A stretch of 64,000 bases of DNA. Source: Crocinitomicaceae bacterium (GTDB lineage Bacteria; Bacteroidota; Bacteroidia; Flavobacteriales_D; Crocinitomicaceae). How positions within the stretch are numbered: position 1 is the first letter of the stretch; each line of letters begins with the position of its first letter. The notes below the pieces were generated by a model that did not search any database, was not told the origin of the DNA, and was given only the letters and a program-made list of their open reading frames with translations. Made by a program: the position numbers and the translations under genes. The stretch is taken from contig JADJGJ010000001.1 of the NCBI GenBank assembly GCA_016708105.1, positions 372,001-436,000 of the forward strand, in the 5' to 3' direction. Of this stretch, positions 24,466-33,439 are shown one piece after another.

Positions 24466-25506
24466 TTACGAACCTATATTAATTCTCCAAAATCCCTTTT
24501 TATCGCTTCCAGCTCGTTCAAGTTTAGCTTCACTTTTAAGTTCTCTTATTTTTCGTTTTATCGTGCTGGTACTTACATTTAACTTTGTGCTTAACATCTC
24601 GATAGTTATATTTTTATCAGCGAGAATTAATTTTATCATGGCAGTTTTTACTGGGTCATTTACAGGGTCATATACAGGGTCAATATCTTTTGTAACGGCT
24701 GCTACGTGAAGATTTCTATTTTTAAGCGTGTGATTTTTATTTTGAAGAAGGTTGTCGAAAAATAGGAGCAGAAATTTATTTGTTTTGTAAATTCCTTTTG
24801 AAAGATCTTCATAATTTGCGCGGACTAGTGCGTTTCTAAAGTACAGAGAATGGTTTTCGAACAAATCATTATTTACATCTTTAAAGCCAAGCTTTCTAAG
24901 ATACTTGATTAAAAAAATTGCCGTCGTTCTTGTATTGCCTTCACCAAATAGGTGAATTTGCCACAAATTAGAAATAAAACTTGCAACGTGTTCAATGATA
25001 TTATTCAAATTCATGCCTGAATAGTTGAATAATTTCTCTTCTTTGAAGTCAAATTCAATAGTTGATTTTAAGCTATTCGCACTGCCGTATAAAACAGTTT
25101 CTCCGTCAAGAACCCATTCTTGTTTTGTGATATTATATTTTCTAATTTGCCCGGCATGCTTATAAATTCCACTGAACAATCTGCGATGAATGGACATATA
25201 TTCAACCGGTGAAAATGTGAAGGTTTTTTCACTTAGAATTTCTGTAATTCGTGCTGCAACTTTGTCCGCTTCTTCTGTGCGATCTTCATCACTTTTTGGA
25301 GGGTGTTGTTTGTAATAGTTATCAAGACGTTTTTTTACTTCCTCAATTGTGATGTCGCCCTCAATATTTTGACTGGCAGTTTGTAGTAAGTACTCAGAGG
25401 TTTTTAAACCATCAACTTGTTGCAAACCAATTGCAACTTTCCAAACTTTCGCTTTTTCTGCTTTGTTAGGTTCTCCCTGATGTAAATATTCTTCAAAATG
25501 ATTCAT
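24466..25506 (-). CDS. Fic-domain protein (probable AMP transferase) with C-terminal winged helix
   Basis: 346 aa. N-terminal helix carries the inhibitory motif (S/T)XXXE(G/N) as SQNIEG at 45-50, with Glu49 expected to block ATP (class II Fic). The core Fic motif is HLFGEGNTRTTA from His185. It keeps the catalytic His, the acidic metal ligand (Glu) and GN.R, but has Leu for Pro, Thr for Gly and Ala for the last Arg. A DPVYDPVNDPV linker leads to a wHTH (about 285-346, TIEMLSTKLNVSTSTIKRKI). Family members AMPylate proteins; the target is unknown. No separate antitoxin gene is adjacent, fitting the internal inhibitory helix. Confidence 0.88.
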   Translation of the reverse strand: MNHFEEYLHQGEPNKAEKAKVWKVAIGLQQVDGLKTSEYLLQTASQNIEGDITIEEVKKRLDNYYKQHPPKSDEDRTEEADKVAARITEILSEKTFTFSPVEYMSIHRRLFSGIYKHAGQIRKYNITKQEWVLDGETVLYGSANSLKSTIEFDFKEEKLFNYSGMNLNNIIEHVASFISNLWQIHLFGEGNTRTTAIFLIKYLRKLGFKDVNNDLFENHSLYFRNALVRANYEDLSKGIYKTNKFLLLFFDNLLQNKNHTLKNRNLHVAAVTKDIDPVYDPVNDPVKTAMIKLILADKNITIEMLSTKLNVSTSTIKRKIRELKSEAKLERAGSDKKGFWRINIGS

Positions 25507-25577
25507 TCAATGAATGATACTAGTGATGGTTTATTCCCATTTAATTCTTTGGTGCAAATAAAGATAATGCAATCAAA

Positions 25578-26183
25578 TCATTCCGTCAATAAATACCCAA
25601 CATTTAATCTGTACTCAGTACCTGACCAATCGTTTAATGAATCAAGCATGTGACTTATTTTTTGATCCCAAGTTGTTTGAATTTCTTTGTTTTTTGAATG
25701 ATCTGTTTCTGCATCATATTTATCTTGCATCTTTTCACAGTCATCAAAATTAGTTTGAAAAAGTTTACTTATTTCGTCATCCAGAGTTTCGTATTTCGAG
25801 AAATTTTTTTCAAGCAGATCTTTGCGTAAAATGCGTGCAAAAACTTCTGTGATATCAAAATGCCTTTGTTCATGATTGAGTATATGATCATTCACATTTT
25901 TTGTTTTCCAGGATTGTTTTGGATCAAAAATAGTTTCTACGGTAATGTTCAATTCATCTCCAATTCCGCCGTATGAAAATCTAATGGCTGACCATGTGAT
26001 TGCTTCATAAGGACTTGAAGAAGGAACCTTTCCTTTAAAATCATCCCAGCTTACTTGACGCTCATCCCAATAAACGTAATTTTTGTCTCGTTCAGTACCT
26101 TCATCTGTTTTTTTATTTATTGAAGATATCAACGCAACCGAGGTAATAATCAGAAGCGAAACAATTGGAAAAAACTTTTTCAT
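25578..26183 (-). CDS. DUF922 family protein, putative membrane-anchored or secreted peptidase
   Basis: About 201 aa from the ATG at 26183 (the longer reading adds 11 residues before the natural signal MKKFFPIVSLLIITSVALIS). Mature part contains YWDERQVSWDDFKGKVP and the HEQRHFDI motif that defines DUF922, a family annotated as possible zinc peptidases because of the His/Glu/His pattern. No biochemical role is established. Predicted in the periplasm with a hydrophobic N-terminus. It stands alone between fic and the globin gene. Confidence 0.75.
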   Translation of the reverse strand: MKKFFPIVSLLIITSVALISSINKKTDEGTERDKNYVYWDERQVSWDDFKGKVPSSSPYEAITWSAIRFSYGGIGDELNITVETIFDPKQSWKTKNVNDHILNHEQRHFDITEVFARILRKDLLEKNFSKYETLDDEISKLFQTNFDDCEKMQDKYDAETDHSKNKEIQTTWDQKISHMLDSLNDWSGTEYRLNVGYLLTE

Positions 26184-26291
26184 GATCCATTGATTTGATG
26201 ATACAAACCTAAACAAATTCCGTACCTGAATACATGAGGTTGTATATTTTATGCTACTCGTGTATGTATGCCAGAAAGATTCTGTGCGCTA

Positions 26292-26666
26292 TTAACGGTT
26301 AACCATGTGGTTGGCCACAGCCGGAAAACAATTGTACAAGGCAATTTGTAACTGAGGGTCATCTACGCTTTGTTCAATGGCAGCCTTCATTAAACGCAAC
26401 CATTCATCTCGTGCCTCAGTATTGATTGGGTGGGCTAAATGACGCTCACGCATGCGTGGATGACCATACTTTTCAGTGTACCGCAAAGGGCCTCCTAAAA
26501 ATTGGGTAAGAAAACAATACTGCTTGTCTAATATCTCGTCTTTACTGGTTTTGGTGAACATGTGACCGATCACAGAACTAGTAAAAACCTTGTCGTAAAA
26601 ATTACGTAAAAGTAGCATGAGAGTGTCATCTCCTAATTGTTGATAGATTGTTTGATGGTTTTCCAT
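26292..26666 (-). CDS. glbO: group II truncated haemoglobin
   Basis: 124 aa, 2-on-2 globin. Seen: Tyr24 in RNFYDKVF (B10, ligand contact), FLGGPLRYTEKYGHPRMR, proximal His76 in RERHLAHP, and Trp in DEWLRLM (G8), all typical of group II. Such globins bind O2 and NO and are linked to nitrosative or low-oxygen stress. Divergent from the OmpA gene, with only about 60 bases between the starts. The gene symbol is by family, not by demonstrated orthology. Confidence 0.85.
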   Translation of the reverse strand: MENHQTIYQQLGDDTLMLLLRNFYDKVFTSSVIGHMFTKTSKDEILDKQYCFLTQFLGGPLRYTEKYGHPRMRERHLAHPINTEARDEWLRLMKAAIEQSVDDPQLQIALYNCFPAVANHMVNR

Positions 26667-26726
26667 AAGCTCAATTTGGCATGAATTGTGAGGAATTTTG
26701 GTAAAATTAATGTAACTTTATCGGAA

Positions 26727-27911
26727 GTGTTGAAAAAGGTTTGCTCAATATTAATACTGCTCCAAGGATTTTTTGCTTTTGCACAAGGTTTCAAAATGCA
26801 TTATTCCAGCTCGTTTGCTGATTGTTTTGGCGCGGTTGAAGTATATGACTATACCGTAGAATCGCAAATTCAGTTCCCGGGCAATTACGGGCAACGGGAT
26901 GATTTTATTAATATGTATCCTGATTTTCATGAGGTGAATTCTGTTTGGCTGCGTCTTGAACCAAATGTTGACGGCAAGTTTGAATTTGAAATTTATACTG
27001 AAAATAATGTGGATTTCAGCTATCTCCTTTTTAGGGCAGATGACAATACCTTTTGTGAAAAACTTGAAGCCAATCAGGTGACCCCCATTCTCACAGACAT
27101 GTCTATGTATTATGAAAAAGGTGCTGAAGATGAACCACGGCAAGAAAATTTCAAACCAAGTGTTGCCGCATCTATGGGTGATGTCTTTTATCTTTTGATT
27201 CATACCAACTCAACCTATACCGGAAAAGTGCGAGTAAAATTTAATCGCATTGGTCAGGTGGGTACCACAAAATCAAAAGTGCAGGATTTCAGAAAAGACA
27301 AATCAGATCATTTTGTCCGATTAAAAATTCGTGATAAAGACACCGGTGAGCCGGTAGAGGCAAATCTGATCATTAACGGCGTTAATCAAGATAATGCATT
27401 GTTCATGGGTACTGATTTTATTTTTAGTGCAACCTCTGCAAAAACCTTGCACATAGAATCTAACACGCAGGGATATTTTATTTATGTACGTGATATTACG
27501 ATGGAAAAAGATCCGGATACGGATACAGAAATTGTAATTGAATTAGAACGATTGGCACCGGGTAAAAAACTCTTGTTAGAGGATATCAAGTTTTCTCAAG
27601 ATTCAGATGAATTTTTACCCATATCAATGCCTGCGTTAAAACGACTACTTGATTTTTTAGCTCTAAATGAAACGGTGCGCATTGAAATACAAGGTCATGT
27701 GAATGATCCGGGAAATAAAGATCCAAAACATTCACAACAGCTTTCTGAGAATCGCGCAAAGGCGGTTAAAAAATGGTTGAAGGATAACGGAATTGATGAA
27801 TCTCGTTTAGAAGCGGTTGGTTACGGCGCAACAGAAATGGTATACGAAAAACCAAAAAATGCCGAAGAAGAAGAGGCGAATAGAAGAGTAACAATTATGA
27901 TCATTGAATAA
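26727..27911 (+). CDS. OmpA-family peptidoglycan-binding outer-membrane protein
   Basis: About 394 aa. GTG at 26727 is preferred to the GTG at 26688 because it gives a compact signal peptide (MLKKVCSILILLQGFFAFA); a TAACTTTA -7-like element at 26713-26720 lies just before it. Middle region (about 20-250) has beta-sandwich-like segments (RLKIRDKDTGEPVEANLI). The C-terminal OmpA domain (about 285-394) carries the peptidoglycan contacts: EIQGHVNDPG, LSENRAKAVKKWL and ANRRVTIMII. Likely anchors the outer membrane to the wall. Its TAA overlaps the tsaB ATG by one base (TAATG). Confidence 0.82.
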   Translation: MLKKVCSILILLQGFFAFAQGFKMHYSSSFADCFGAVEVYDYTVESQIQFPGNYGQRDDFINMYPDFHEVNSVWLRLEPNVDGKFEFEIYTENNVDFSYLLFRADDNTFCEKLEANQVTPILTDMSMYYEKGAEDEPRQENFKPSVAASMGDVFYLLIHTNSTYTGKVRVKFNRIGQVGTTKSKVQDFRKDKSDHFVRLKIRDKDTGEPVEANLIINGVNQDNALFMGTDFIFSATSAKTLHIESNTQGYFIYVRDITMEKDPDTDTEIVIELERLAPGKKLLLEDIKFSQDSDEFLPISMPALKRLLDFLALNETVRIEIQGHVNDPGNKDPKHSQQLSENRAKAVKKWLKDNGIDESRLEAVGYGATEMVYEKPKNAEEEEANRRVTIMIIE

Positions 27912-28588
27912 TGTCACTCATCTTACATCTTGAAACCGCTACCAAAACTTGTTCTGTTTGTCTTTCACAAAACGGTAATTTGCTTGCACTTAAAGAAGAA
28001 ACTACCGTTGAGTTTTCTCATGCTGAAAATCTTAATGTTTTCATCGAAGAGGTTTTAAAACAAGCCGGAAAAAAATTGAATGATCTGAATGCTGTTGCCG
28101 TAAGTGAAGGACCCGGTTCATATACCGGTTTGCGTATTGGAACATCGTCTGCCAAAGGCCTTGCTTATGCATTGGATATTCCTGTCATTGCGGTGAATTC
28201 ATTACTCTCTCTTGCTGCATTAGTTAAAACAGATAAAGATTTTATTTGTCCCATGTTTGATGCGCGGCGCATGGAAGTTTTTGCAGCGGTGTATGATTCG
28301 TCATTGAATGAAATAAAAGCTACAGAAGCTGTAATTCTGGATGAACATTCGTTTACTGATTTACTTGAAAATAAATCGGTGCTTTTTCTTGGACCTGGTG
28401 CAATGAAATGTAAAGATGTACTTCAACATGCTAACGCATTTTTTGATACCGATACGTTGGTCTCATCTCGCGGAATGGTGCAACGTGCAAATGAAAAATT
28501 CAGCCAAAAAGATTTTGTCAATTTGGCGTACTTTGAACCCTTTTATCTGAAAGATTTTGTAGCCGGAGAAAAGAAAAATAAGGCTTAA
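27911..28588 (+). CDS. tsaB: tRNA threonylcarbamoyladenosine biosynthesis protein TsaB
   Basis: 225 aa. TsaB pairs with TsaD and TsaE to make N6-threonylcarbamoyladenosine at A37 of ANN-decoding tRNAs. Seen: ASKHA-type fold with LHLETATKTCSVCLS at the N-terminus, AVSEGPGSYTGLRIGTSSAK (about 63-82) and CPMFDARRMEVFAAVYD (about 114-131). One-base overlap with the OmpA gene suggests translational coupling. Its stop overlaps the convergent gpmI end by 4 bases. Confidence 0.93.
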   Translation: MSLILHLETATKTCSVCLSQNGNLLALKEETTVEFSHAENLNVFIEEVLKQAGKKLNDLNAVAVSEGPGSYTGLRIGTSSAKGLAYALDIPVIAVNSLLSLAALVKTDKDFICPMFDARRMEVFAAVYDSSLNEIKATEAVILDEHSFTDLLENKSVLFLGPGAMKCKDVLQHANAFFDTDTLVSSRGMVQRANEKFSQKDFVNLAYFEPFYLKDFVAGEKKNKA

Positions 28589-30102
28589 TTAATAAGTACC
28601 TTACCGGTCATTTCAGCCGGAATTTCAAGACCCATCAAATGAAGAATTGTTGGCGCAACATCTGCTAAAATTCCGTTTTGTACTTTAGTTACACTGTTGT
28701 CAAGTACAATAACCGGTACCGGATTCAACGAATGGGCTGTGTTAGGGCTTCCATCCGGATTAATGCAAAAATCTGAATTACCATGATCAGCAATGATGAT
28801 GAACGAATAACCAAGTGACTGTCCTTTTTCAACAACTTGTTTTACACAAGTATCAACACATTCTGCCGCTTGTAATATGGCAGCATAAACTCCGGTGTGA
28901 CCAACCATGTCTGCATTGGCAAAATTCAGACAGATAAAATCAGGGGCATTTTTTTCCATGTCATAACAAACGGCATCAGCCACTTCGTGCGCACTCATGG
29001 ATGGTTTTAAGTCGTACGTAGCTACTTTTGGTGACTGAATAAGAATGCGCCGCTCTCCTTCAAATTCTTTTTCACGTCCGCCTGAAAAGAAAAAACTTAC
29101 ATGCGGATATTTTTCAGTTTCTGCAATTCTTATTTGTGTTCGCTTATTTTTTGAAATGATTTCTCCCAACGTATTTTCCAAATTATCTTTTTCAAAAATT
29201 ATCTGCACATTTTTAAATGTCTCATCATAATTTGTCATAGTGACATAATGAAGATTCATTTTTTTCATGTTGAATTCCGGAAAATCTTGTTGCGTTAATG
29301 CCATGGTGATTTCACGGCAGCGATCAGTTCTAAAATTGAATGAAATTACCACGTCACCTTCTGCAATTGTTGCAAGCGGCTTACCATCTGACACTATAAC
29401 AAATGGTTTAATAAATTCGTCGGTGATATTTTGTGCGTATGATTTTTCAATTGCTTCAAGGGCAGTTTCAACTTTCTCACCTGTACCTGAAACTAGAAGA
29501 TCATAAGCCAGTTTAATGCGCTCCCACCGTTTGTCACGATCCATTGCGTAGTAACGTCCGATAACTGATGCGATTTTTCCGGTTGAGTTGGCAAGACGTT
29601 TTTCAAGATCACGGATATGACCCATGCCGGTTGTTGGGTTGCAATCACGTCCATCAGTGAATGCGTGAATATATAAATCATTCACTCCCTTTTTTTTGGC
29701 CAGATCACTCAATGCATAAATATGATCTTGTGATGAGTGAACACCGCCGGTAGAAACAAGCCCGATGAGATGAATTTTTTTCTTGTTCTGAAGGGCATAA
29801 TCAAATGCCTGATTCAAAATTTTATTTGTCTGAAATTCGCCGTCACGAATTGCTTTATTAATACGGGTGAGTTCTTGATACACTATTCTACCAGCACCAA
29901 TGTTGAGGTGACCAACTTCTGAATTGCCCATTTGTCCGCTTGGCAAACCAACATGTTCACCGTCAGTTAAAAGTTCAGCATTTGGATAATTCTTTTCAAG
30001 TTGATCCATGTATGGGGTATTGGCATTGAAAATACCATCAGCTTTAGAGTGATCACCATGACCCCATCCGTCTAAAATGAGAAGTGCAAGTTTTTTGGCC
30101 AT
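28585..30102 (-). CDS. gpmI: 2,3-bisphosphoglycerate-independent phosphoglycerate mutase
   Basis: 505 aa, alkaline phosphatase superfamily, Mn-dependent glycolytic mutase (3-PG to 2-PG). Seen: Asp11 in LLILDGWG and the phospho-acceptor Ser61 in GQMGNSEVGHLNIGAGR, FTDGRDCNP, GRYYAMDRDKRWERI and late metal ligands in NFANADMVGHTG and IADHGNSD. Length is typical. Monocistronic, convergent with tsaB. Confidence 0.96.
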   Translation of the reverse strand: MAKKLALLILDGWGHGDHSKADGIFNANTPYMDQLEKNYPNAELLTDGEHVGLPSGQMGNSEVGHLNIGAGRIVYQELTRINKAIRDGEFQTNKILNQAFDYALQNKKKIHLIGLVSTGGVHSSQDHIYALSDLAKKKGVNDLYIHAFTDGRDCNPTTGMGHIRDLEKRLANSTGKIASVIGRYYAMDRDKRWERIKLAYDLLVSGTGEKVETALEAIEKSYAQNITDEFIKPFVIVSDGKPLATIAEGDVVISFNFRTDRCREITMALTQQDFPEFNMKKMNLHYVTMTNYDETFKNVQIIFEKDNLENTLGEIISKNKRTQIRIAETEKYPHVSFFFSGGREKEFEGERRILIQSPKVATYDLKPSMSAHEVADAVCYDMEKNAPDFICLNFANADMVGHTGVYAAILQAAECVDTCVKQVVEKGQSLGYSFIIIADHGNSDFCINPDGSPNTAHSLNPVPVIVLDNSVTKVQNGILADVAPTILHLMGLEIPAEMTGKVLIN

Positions 30103-30249
30103 AAATCAGAATTATGGGTATAAAGGTAAGGCAAAATTTACATGTCTTTTAAAATGAATGAACCAATATGGTGTGCGGTTGTATTATACTTTGAAATTCG
30201 TCATGAAGTGTGAATAACCTGATGGGATTTGAGAATTAAAATAATAGAT

Positions 30250-31992
30250 ATGAATAAAATTTCAAGCCTAATTTTACTGCTTAGTCTGCACATGCATGTG
30301 CATATATTTTCACAAATAAAATCATTTGAATATACCGGAAGTTCACAAACCTATGTTGTACCCGATGGTGTGTACAGTTTGAAATTTGATGTGTACGGGG
30401 CAAGCGGAGGTTGGAATGATTACAGCGGTACACGATATGATAAATATGAGCCCGGCAATGGAGGGCATGTTCAGGCAGTATTATCTGTGCGTCCGGGTCA
30501 AACCATTTTTATATATGTTGGAGGCAGAGGAGAAGATGCCCTGTCAGGCACCGGTGGTAAAGGAGGTTACAATGGAGGCGGAGATGGAAATACTTCAGGT
30601 GTTTACAGTGGAGGAGGAGGTGGTGGCGCAACCGATATAAGAATTGACGGCACCACATTGAATCATCGTTTGCTGGTTGCAGGTGGTGGCGGAGGTGCAG
30701 CATATAATTATCCTGATGGTGGTGATGATGGCGGTCATGGTGGTGATTTAATTGGCGGTGATGGTTTTTCAAATTTCAAACAAGAAGATGAATCTCGTGG
30801 GCGCGGAGGTTCTCAAAATGAAGGTGGATTAGGTGGACAATGGCCATCTTATGAACGGGCAACCGATGGAACATTTGGTATTGGTGGATCAGGTCCTGCC
30901 GGAACGTGCGGTACCGGTGGCGGTGGTGGATACTACGGCGGTGGCGGCGGTTGCTGGTCTGGCGGTGGCGGTGGAAGCAGCTATACGCATCGTGATGCAA
31001 AACAAGTTAAACATGAACAAGGTGTGCACTCCGGAAATGGAAAAGTGATCATCACCATCGGTAATAATTTTACACAAGAGGAAGATTGTACGAAACCGCT
31101 CATTTATGTCAACGGCAACACAACACTGTGTGAAGGAGAGTATCTTTCTTTAAACGCTATTTCTAATTATCGCGCCAGCTTATCTTGGGATCATCAAATT
31201 TTGAATAATGTTTCTTTTTCTCCGCCGGTTGGTACTACAACCTATACTGTAACAAGTGATGATCGGCGTGAATGTGCTAATTCTATAACCATTACGGTTA
31301 TTCCCGGCACAATCAAAGCAACTACCACAAACGGTATAATTTGTGAAGGAGAATCTACTACACTGATTGGGTATGGTGCTGATCAATATGTTTGGGATAA
31401 AGGGGTGCAGAATGATGTTCCGTTTAATCCGCCTGTTGGTGTAAATAATTACACGGTACACGCTGTAAGTGATGACCCAACCAGACAATGCGGGAATTCT
31501 GCATCGGTTTTTGTTGTGGTCAATAAAGTAGATGCTGTTGCACAAGTATCTGAGGGAAATTATATGAAACCCGCAGGTATTGATATTACACCAACCGGTG
31601 GAACATATCCATATAGATTCGTTTGGACAAAAGATGGAAATGAATTTGCAAAATCTGAAGATGTATTTAATCTTGCATCGGGTAATTATGAAGTGATGAT
31701 TGTTGACGCAATTGGCTGTTCCGTAAAAAAATCTTTTCAAATAGGGTCGGTTCTTTATCAGCCTCAAACTAATAACCTAACTGCGCAGTTAAGTAGTGAT
31801 CAACTCTTTTTACATGTTAAGTACAATGGAATTTTTGAATATAAAATTCTGAATGAATCAGGTGAAATTATGATTACCGGTACTGTACAAAATGAAGGAA
31901 ATATTGATGTGTCAACTTTACCATCCGGCGCTTACCGAATTTGTTCTGTACATAATTACACATCTGATAATGTCAATTTTATTAAGTGGTAA
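30250..31992 (+). CDS. secreted glycine-rich protein with Ig/PKD-like domains and T9SS sorting domain
   Basis: About 580 aa from the ATG at 30250 (a TTG seven codons upstream is less likely). Signal peptide MNKISSLILLLSLHMHVHIF. Then a beta-sandwich lead (FEYTGSSQTYVVPDGVY), and a Gly-rich domain (about 70-255) full of GGGGG runs with conserved TDIRIDGTTLNHRLLVAG; this resembles the ALK/LTK-type glycine-rich domain. Two Cys-bearing Ig-like domains follow (NTTLCEGEYLSLNAIS; GIICEGESTTLIG), a SprB-like unit (GGTYPYRFVWTKDG ... DAIGCSVKKS), and a type A sorting domain (ISTLPSGAYRICSV). Expected at the cell surface; role unknown, perhaps adhesion. Confidence 0.85.
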   Translation: MNKISSLILLLSLHMHVHIFSQIKSFEYTGSSQTYVVPDGVYSLKFDVYGASGGWNDYSGTRYDKYEPGNGGHVQAVLSVRPGQTIFIYVGGRGEDALSGTGGKGGYNGGGDGNTSGVYSGGGGGGATDIRIDGTTLNHRLLVAGGGGGAAYNYPDGGDDGGHGGDLIGGDGFSNFKQEDESRGRGGSQNEGGLGGQWPSYERATDGTFGIGGSGPAGTCGTGGGGGYYGGGGGCWSGGGGGSSYTHRDAKQVKHEQGVHSGNGKVIITIGNNFTQEEDCTKPLIYVNGNTTLCEGEYLSLNAISNYRASLSWDHQILNNVSFSPPVGTTTYTVTSDDRRECANSITITVIPGTIKATTTNGIICEGESTTLIGYGADQYVWDKGVQNDVPFNPPVGVNNYTVHAVSDDPTRQCGNSASVFVVVNKVDAVAQVSEGNYMKPAGIDITPTGGTYPYRFVWTKDGNEFAKSEDVFNLASGNYEVMIVDAIGCSVKKSFQIGSVLYQPQTNNLTAQLSSDQLFLHVKYNGIFEYKILNESGEIMITGTVQNEGNIDVSTLPSGAYRICSVHNYTSDNVNFIKW

Positions 31993-32037
31993 TCAAGTGA
32001 TTTTTTTGGTCTGCAATTTTGCGAATCTGTTGTGTGA

Positions 32038-32868
32038 TTATGTTCCCTGAAAAATTTCAGTGAGCATGATTACAAGCTCGTCTTGATGTCTTGTGTAAGG
32101 CGGCTGCAGCGTAATGTGAATTCTTTTTGATCTTACTTGTGCTTCAAAAACCGGACTTGATTTTTCAGCTAATTTGAAAATTAAATGTCCACCGTAGGGT
32201 TGTTGATAGTGTCCGGTATCATAGGTGTACAATTCATAATAAACTGACAAACCGCTTTCTGATGTTTTTTCAATTCGGGTAAAATCTTCATGCGTGTGAA
32301 TACGATTTTCTGTTTTTCTGTCTTGATATCCAAATTCAGGAGACCTATTTTCAGTAATGAGTCTGCATGCTTTGTTCATGGCAGCAATAAATCGCTCTTC
32401 AAATTGATGTTCACTCTCAAATGAAATAGCATATTCAAAAGGATTGTTTGGATTGGCAGCAATTGCTTCAGCTGAATTTGAAATGGTCACAATGGGTGTT
32501 GCTGCTTGATCCTCTTGTTTTTCCAGTAATGGCTTAAACTGCATATCTATGAAAGCAGCCAATGTTTCAGATTTTTCATCAAGCCATTTTATTTGAAACT
32601 GATCTTGTAAATTGATGGTGATATGCAAAACCAATTCACCTGATTTGAAAAGTTTGTATTCAATTAAACTACTGTCTGAACTCAATGTGAAGCTAAAGAC
32701 ACTAGCTGATCCAATAGTTTTTTTGTGAAGATTTTTATAATCAATGGTAGAATCAATTTTAGGTCCTGCAAAGACAGAAATCACATCTGAAATTTCTTGA
32801 AAAATGCGAATGTGATCATCCTGCTTTTGTCTAAAAATTCCGGGTATTTGTTTTGATTTCTGAAGCAT
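32038..32868 (-). CDS. hypothetical protein, last gene of the oxidase assembly operon
   Basis: 276 aa, no signal peptide or membrane helix, not recognised. Mixed alpha/beta composition with a central flexible stretch (AEAIAANPNNPFEY). The last 100 residues have several beta strands (GLSVYYELYTYDTGHYQQPY, GHLIFKLAE, RSKRIHITLQPP). Its ATG is only 4 bases after the DUF420 gene, suggesting co-transcription with the cytochrome oxidase accessory genes; whether it works with them is unknown. Confidence 0.6.
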   Translation of the reverse strand: MLQKSKQIPGIFRQKQDDHIRIFQEISDVISVFAGPKIDSTIDYKNLHKKTIGSASVFSFTLSSDSSLIEYKLFKSGELVLHITINLQDQFQIKWLDEKSETLAAFIDMQFKPLLEKQEDQAATPIVTISNSAEAIAANPNNPFEYAISFESEHQFEERFIAAMNKACRLITENRSPEFGYQDRKTENRIHTHEDFTRIEKTSESGLSVYYELYTYDTGHYQQPYGGHLIFKLAEKSSPVFEAQVRSKRIHITLQPPYTRHQDELVIMLTEIFQGT

Positions 32869-32872
32869 GATT

Positions 32873-33439
32873 TTAATGCCCGTAGAAAGGGGATATCATG
32901 ATATAGACTGCCACACCTGAAATTGCAACATACAACCAAATGGGAAAAGTTTTACGCGCCCATTTTTTATGACTTGGGTAGTTGCCTGCAAATCCTTTTA
33001 AATAGGTAAACAAAACCAGCGGAATTACCACGATGCTCAGTACAATATGTGAAATCAACAATAAAAGATAGAGCAAGCGACTTGATTGAAATTGCGTTCG
33101 CTCATCAGGTTCTAGAAAATGATTGTGATTCAAGTCTCCGTATAAAACATGTTCAGAGGTAATGTGATAAGTAATGTATCCACATAAAAACAATACACTG
33201 CACAGCAAAGCAAGTTTGATTAAATTCTGATGCAGATTGCGATTTCCTTTTTTAATGGCAATCACTGCCGCAACTAAAATGATTGCGGTTAATGCATTAA
33301 TGCTTGCGTAGATAGGTGGTAAAAATGAAAAATCATACCCTTTGATTTTCACTCCAAACAATGCAGCAACCACAAGTGGTATAACTACTGAAGCTACAAA
33401 AACCCAAGGGCGGTATTTTTTTTCAATATCAGTTTGCAT
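32873..33439 (-). CDS. DUF420 (YozB/CtaM-type) membrane protein
   Basis: 188 aa from MQTDIEKKYRPW; this start overlaps the sco stop by 11 bases and gives a normal cytosolic N-terminus. Five membrane segments are seen (WVFVASVVIPLVVAALFG, ASINALTAIILVAAVIAI, ALLCSVLFLCGYITYHIT, LLYLLLLISHIVLSIVVIPL, IWLYVAISGVAVYIMI). Conserved His residues in the family (HQNL, YHIT, LISHI) suggest haem or metal binding. Relatives in Bacillus and Staphylococcus take part in haem-copper oxidase assembly, matching its place after sco. Confidence 0.85.
   Translation of the reverse strand: MQTDIEKKYRPWVFVASVVIPLVVAALFGVKIKGYDFSFLPPIYASINALTAIILVAAVIAIKKGNRNLHQNLIKLALLCSVLFLCGYITYHITSEHVLYGDLNHNHFLEPDERTQFQSSRLLYLLLLISHIVLSIVVIPLVLFTYLKGFAGNYPSHKKWARKTFPIWLYVAISGVAVYIMISPFYGH

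Noticed and set aside
24655..24695. 12-base tandem repeat (three ACAGGGTCA units) inside fic
   Set aside because: It codes the DPVYDPVNDPV linker, in frame; it is an ordinary short coding repeat.
30509..31077. His-rich and Ala/Val-rich open frames opposite or beside the glycine-rich gene
   Set aside because: They are shadows of GGN-rich codons in the real gene, with low-complexity composition.
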